Source: an uncultured Aquimarina sp. (GTDB taxonomy: Bacteria; Bacteroidota; Bacteroidia; Flavobacteriales; Flavobacteriaceae). From it: a stretch of DNA of 64,000 nucleotides. A program made the translations under genes and the position numbers. Shown here piece after piece: positions 60,892-64,000 of the stretch. The stretch is taken from positions 1 through 64,000 of the forward strand of contig CANMSL010000015.1 of the NCBI GenBank assembly GCA_947500505.1. The letters run 5' to 3'. Position 1 is the first letter of the stretch. Every line of letters starts with the position of its first letter. The notes under the pieces were generated by a model that saw only the letters and a list, made by a program, of their open reading frames with translations, made no database searches and was not told the origin of the DNA.

Positions 60892-62340
60892 ATGAGTTCT
60901 AACGAAGTTTATGAGAAAGAACTTGCCTTTCAGGCAGACAGACGCCGTGCAACGGTAGCATTTATTAAAACTGTAAGCGATTTATGGTACGACAATTCAA
61001 TCGAATTAGTCTTGTTTCGCAACCAGTTAATTGATAAAAATGTAAGTGAAATTCTTAATTTACATGAATACGCTGGTGAGTTTGTTCAAAAACCAATTTC
61101 AATTTTTGATTCTGTAGAAATTGCACAAGCCATTAAATTAATGGATTTGCCTCCTGCCAAATTAGATATTGGCAAACTAACCTATGAGTATCACCTGTCA
61201 AGCAATGAGTTTGATTCGGCAACAAGTTTTGTAATGAATAAACTTAAAGATGCTAAAAAGTCTCAGAACATTTCTCCTAAAGACGTAGTTCTTTATGGTT
61301 TTGGACGTATCGGTCGCCTGGTAGCTAGAGAACTTATGACTATTACAGGAAAAGGAAGTCAGCTAAGGTTAAGAGCTATAGTGACCAGGGGAGCCATCAC
61401 AGAAGAAATTCTGGAAAAAAGAGCTTCTCTATTAAGAAATGATTCTGTTCACGGTGAATTTGCCGGCTTGGTGGAGACTGACATTTCAAACAGCTCTTTG
61501 ATCATAAATGGAACCACAGTAAAAATTATCAACGCTAATAATCCGGAAGATATCGATTACACTTCTTATGGCATTGATAATGCCTTATTGATTGATAATA
61601 CAGGAGCTTTCAGAGATAAAGAAGCATTAGGCAGACATTTAATTGCTAACGGAATTGATAAAGTGCTATTAACAGCTCCGGGAAAAGGAGTTCCTAATAT
61701 TGTTCACGGAGTTAATCACAAAGAGCATGATCCGGATAAAGTAAACATCTTTTCAGCTGCATCCTGTACTACTAACGCCATTACACCAATTCTACAAGCA
61801 GTAGATGAAAGCTTCGGGGTTATCAATGGACATCTGGAAACTATCCATGCATATACTAATGACCAAAATTTAGTTGATAATATGCACAACAAATACAGAA
61901 GAGGTCGTGCTGCTGCTTTAAATATGGTGATTACCGAAACCGGAGCAGGAAAGGCTGTTTCTAAAGCACTACCCAGTTTTGAAGGAAAATTAACTTCGAA
62001 TGCAATTAGAGTACCAGTGCCTAATGGATCTTTAGCTATTCTAAATCTTAATTTAGATAAAAAAGCTTCTAAAGAAAGTATGAATGCTATTATCAAGAAG
62101 TATGCTCTGGAAGGAAATCTTGTAGAACAAATTAAGTATTCACTAGATAATGAATTAGTTTCAAGTGACATCGTAGGATCATCAGCACCGTCTATCTATG
62201 ATAGTAATGCAACCATTGTGGATACTAAAGGCACTAATGCAATTCTTTATGTATGGTATGATAACGAATATGGCTATAGTCATCAAGTAATCAGATTATC
62301 TAAATATATAGCGAAAGTAAGACGCTATACATATTATTAA
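60892..62340 (+). CDS. glyceraldehyde-3-phosphate dehydrogenase with long N-terminal extension
   Basis: 482 residues, about 150 more than classic GAPDH. The catalytic enzyme begins near residue 135 with the NAD motif VVLYGFGRIGRLVAREL and has the active-site Cys in AASCTTNAITPI near 292, then the His-containing HLETIHAYTNDQ. The N-terminal 130 residues (VYEKELAFQADRRRATV) are helical and not part of the standard fold. This long type is known in Bacteroidota, where it accompanies a short GAPDH; which glycolytic direction it serves is unclear. Confidence 0.9.
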   Translation: MSSNEVYEKELAFQADRRRATVAFIKTVSDLWYDNSIELVLFRNQLIDKNVSEILNLHEYAGEFVQKPISIFDSVEIAQAIKLMDLPPAKLDIGKLTYEYHLSSNEFDSATSFVMNKLKDAKKSQNISPKDVVLYGFGRIGRLVARELMTITGKGSQLRLRAIVTRGAITEEILEKRASLLRNDSVHGEFAGLVETDISNSSLIINGTTVKIINANNPEDIDYTSYGIDNALLIDNTGAFRDKEALGRHLIANGIDKVLLTAPGKGVPNIVHGVNHKEHDPDKVNIFSAASCTTNAITPILQAVDESFGVINGHLETIHAYTNDQNLVDNMHNKYRRGRAAALNMVITETGAGKAVSKALPSFEGKLTSNAIRVPVPNGSLAILNLNLDKKASKESMNAIIKKYALEGNLVEQIKYSLDNELVSSDIVGSSAPSIYDSNATIVDTKGTNAILYVWYDNEYGYSHQVIRLSKYIAKVRRYTYY

Positions 62341-62366
62341 TGAGAATTTTAGAATAGCATATTTTT

Positions 62367-62398
62367 AAAAGTCGTTATTTTTCAGCATAACGACTTTT
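62367..62398 (+). terminator. terminator of the GAPDH gene
   Basis: Perfect 12-bp arms AAAAGTCGTTAT and ATAACGACTTTT with an 8-nt loop and T8 run, 26 nt after the stop. Confidence 0.88.
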
Positions 62399-62403
62399 TT
62401 TTA

Positions 62404-62763
62404 TAATTTTCTACTGAAAGAAACAGTTCGATAGACGATCTTTTTGTTAATCAGATATCGGATTAGCTCTTTTAAAATATAATTAAAACAACACCTTTAT
62501 TCACAGACAATCACAAAAAACCAATCACACTCAATCTATAGACTGGAAATATAAAAAAGGTAAATTTAATCTATACATTCCTAAATCTTTTAAATCAACC
62601 ACAATATCGTATATTTATTATCGTTAAAATTAATTAAAGACTAACGCAAAATAAAAACAAAACATTTTGACAAATGAATAACTTAATCGGCAAGTTTAAC
62701 TAAGTTCATTTTCATTTAATCCTAAGGTTTGAATCAACCATTAAAAACAATTAAAATTCACAC
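62404..62763. other. 360-bp intergenic region before the coiled-coil protein gene
   Basis: Very AT-rich. It holds a possible -7 box TAAGGTTTG at 62723-62731 before the next gene, and a 9-codon frame at 62683-62712 that I do not regard as a gene. No other structure is seen. Confidence 0.4.
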
Positions 62764-63381
62764 ATGAAATTATCACAGTACCTATTAGTTTTAATAGTTC
62801 TATCCCCTATCTTTTCGACCATTCGAGCACAAGAAGTGAGCCTTACAGCAGAACAGGCGTTACAACAGGAAAATATCGAAACGCAATTTGACGTAGTCAT
62901 TAAAAAATCCGGAAGATATCAGGAGTACAAAGTTGTAAAACGTGTTTGGTTAGATAAGCTGAAAAAAAACACAGTAGACTCTCTTAAAACGTTAGAATCT
63001 AAATTGAATAGTTCTAATCAAAAAATTACTGAACAATTATCCTCGATATCAAACCTGGAAGCATCATTAGCAAAAACAAATGAAGACCTTTCTGCGGTTA
63101 CCGAAGAAAAAGACAACATGACTTTCTTAGGGATGTCATTTACGAAAGGAAGCTATAAAACGATGATGTGGACCATTGTCGGAGGACTTATAGCCTTACT
63201 GGCATTCTTTGTTTTTAAATTCAAAAACAGTAATTCTGTAACTGTACAAGCCAAAAAAGCTTTAGCAGAAACCGAAGCAGAGTTTGAAGATCATAGACGA
63301 AGAGCACTGGAAAGAGAGCAAAAAGTGATGCGCAAACTTCAGGATGAAATCAATAAACAGCGTAAGACCGGGGCTAAGTAA
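62764..63381 (+). CDS. exported coiled-coil membrane protein of unknown function
   Basis: 205 residues: signal peptide (LLVLIVLSPIFSTIRAQ), a Lys/Leu heptad coiled coil (about 70-120), one transmembrane helix (MMWTIVGGLIALLAFFVF, about 139-156) and a basic cytosolic helical tail (RRALEREQKVMRKLQDEI). It is directly before trmD. Some databases name this kind of neighbour after trmD; nothing here supports methyltransferase activity. Confidence 0.75.
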   Translation: MKLSQYLLVLIVLSPIFSTIRAQEVSLTAEQALQQENIETQFDVVIKKSGRYQEYKVVKRVWLDKLKKNTVDSLKTLESKLNSSNQKITEQLSSISNLEASLAKTNEDLSAVTEEKDNMTFLGMSFTKGSYKTMMWTIVGGLIALLAFFVFKFKNSNSVTVQAKKALAETEAEFEDHRRRALEREQKVMRKLQDEINKQRKTGAK

Positions 63382-63442
63382 TATTAATTCTCTGGATTTT
63401 TAATATATTGTTTTGCATCTTTGCAAATCTTAATCAAAAAAG

Positions 63443-64000
63443 ATGCGAATAGATATAATAACTGTTGTACCAGATATTCTAAAAAGTCCTTTTGAAGCTT
63501 CCATTATGAAGCGATCAATCGAAAAAGGATTAGTAGATGTGCATTTTCACAATCTCAGAGATTACACTACGGATAATTATAAACAAGTAGATGATTATCA
63601 ATTTGGTGGAGGTGCCGGTATGGTAATGATGGTAGGACCTATAGATAAGTGCATCTCCACGTTAAAATCCGAGAGAACCTATGACGAAATAATTTATATG
63701 ACTCCGGATGGTGAGACACTGAATCAGGGAATAGCAAACCAATTATCATTAAAAGGGAATTTAATAATCCTTTGTGGTCATTATAAAGGTGTGGATCAAC
63801 GAGTCAGAGACCACTTTATTACTAAAGAAATCTCGGTAGGAGATTATGTGCTGTCAGGAGGAGAACTAGGTGCACTAATCCTCTGCGATGCGGTTATCAG
63901 ACTAATCCCAGGTGTATTGGGCAATGAAACCTCGGCGCTAACAGATTCTTTTCAGGATGATTTATTAGCTCCACCAATTTATACACGACCTGCAGATTAT
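63443..64000 (+). CDS. trmD: tRNA (guanosine(37)-N1)-methyltransferase, 5' part
   Basis: The window ends after 186 codons of an open frame; the C-terminus is missing. TrmD motifs are MRIDIITVVPDIL at the start, YQFGGGAGMVMMVGPI, and the SAM-binding trefoil knot with CGHYKGVDQRVRD and DYVLSGGELGALILCDAV, then RLIPGVLGNE. TrmD methylates G37 next to the anticodon to prevent frameshifting. Full length is normally about 225-250 residues. Confidence 0.95.
   Translation, partial: MRIDIITVVPDILKSPFEASIMKRSIEKGLVDVHFHNLRDYTTDNYKQVDDYQFGGGAGMVMMVGPIDKCISTLKSERTYDEIIYMTPDGETLNQGIANQLSLKGNLIILCGHYKGVDQRVRDHFITKEISVGDYVLSGGELGALILCDAVIRLIPGVLGNETSALTDSFQDDLLAPPIYTRPADY

Noticed and set aside
61716..62171. 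Minus-strand open frame of 151 codons inside the GAPDH gene
   Set aside because: Antisense to a clear enzyme with no motif of its own.
62683..62712. Nine-codon frame upstream of the coiled-coil protein gene
   Set aside because: Too short to separate from chance; no attenuator structure follows.
1..64000. Prophage, insertion sequence, toxin-antitoxin or defence island
   Set aside because: No transposase, integrase, phage structural or nuclease-defence cluster was seen; the gene order is ordinary core genome.

Overview
The window looks like chromosomal core DNA of a marine Flavobacteriaceae bacterium (Bacteroidota), possibly close to Aquimarina; the genus is a guess. The evidence is AT-rich DNA, several families typical of the phylum (DUF4835, DUF6913, DUF6503, YtxJ, a C-terminal type IX secretion sorting domain, YbbR/CdaR, the Bacteroidota Rpb6-type omega subunit), almost no Shine-Dalgarno sequences, and repeated TAnnTTTG -7 boxes of the Bacteroidota housekeeping sigma factor. 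I see no prophage, insertion sequence, CRISPR array, tRNA or rRNA.

Layout. 0-8 kb: glyA and fahA diverge, followed by a lipoprotein of unknown function, a bacillithiol-linked ytxJ and the disaggregase clpB. 8-16 kb is the most accessory part. It holds secreted proteins and lipoproteins, among them a mosaic EndA-type nuclease with a T9SS tail, a phytase-like lipoprotein and a histidine phosphatase. It also holds a TetR regulator with a hotdog thioesterase, flanked by two copies of one operator, and an unlisted 41-residue membrane peptide. 15.6-28.5 kb: smpB, pcm, an oxidoreductase and 3-hydroxyacyl-CoA dehydrogenase pair, a heptanucleotide tandem repeat, an M23 peptidase, TlpA, DUF1015, yggS, an exonuclease/GIY-YIG fusion, a DUF3857 protein, a voltage-gated K+ channel and miaA.

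28.6-48.7 kb is nearly all on the minus strand. It carries an RprXY-like two-component pair, glycosyltransferase-ybbR-coaE, fabI, the bamD-omega-coaBC-DUF4835-recN cluster, DUF6913-dapA-KirBac channel, three YhhN-like membrane proteins (two without a conserved Asp), ligA, a LOG-family hydrolase and prmC. 48.7-64 kb: a plus-strand run (LEA lipoprotein, ribD, HAD, EamA, YigZ), dnaA with a protein phosphatase and a tetrapyrrole-methylase-fold methyltransferase, the minus-strand dapF-GNAT-mltG group and a transglycosylase-like protein, then htrA, a GAPDH with a long N-terminal extension, a coiled-coil membrane protein and the 5' part of trmD, cut by the window end.

Most genes are housekeeping: one-carbon metabolism, cofactor synthesis, replication and repair, tRNA modification, envelope assembly and lysine/peptidoglycan precursors. 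I found no convincing new defence or mobile system. The best leads are the TetR operator pair, the (TTGATGG)9 repeat and nearby palindromic repeat around the hydroxyacyl-CoA dehydrogenase gene, the diverged YhhN array, and -7 boxes so close to start codons that some mRNAs should be leaderless.
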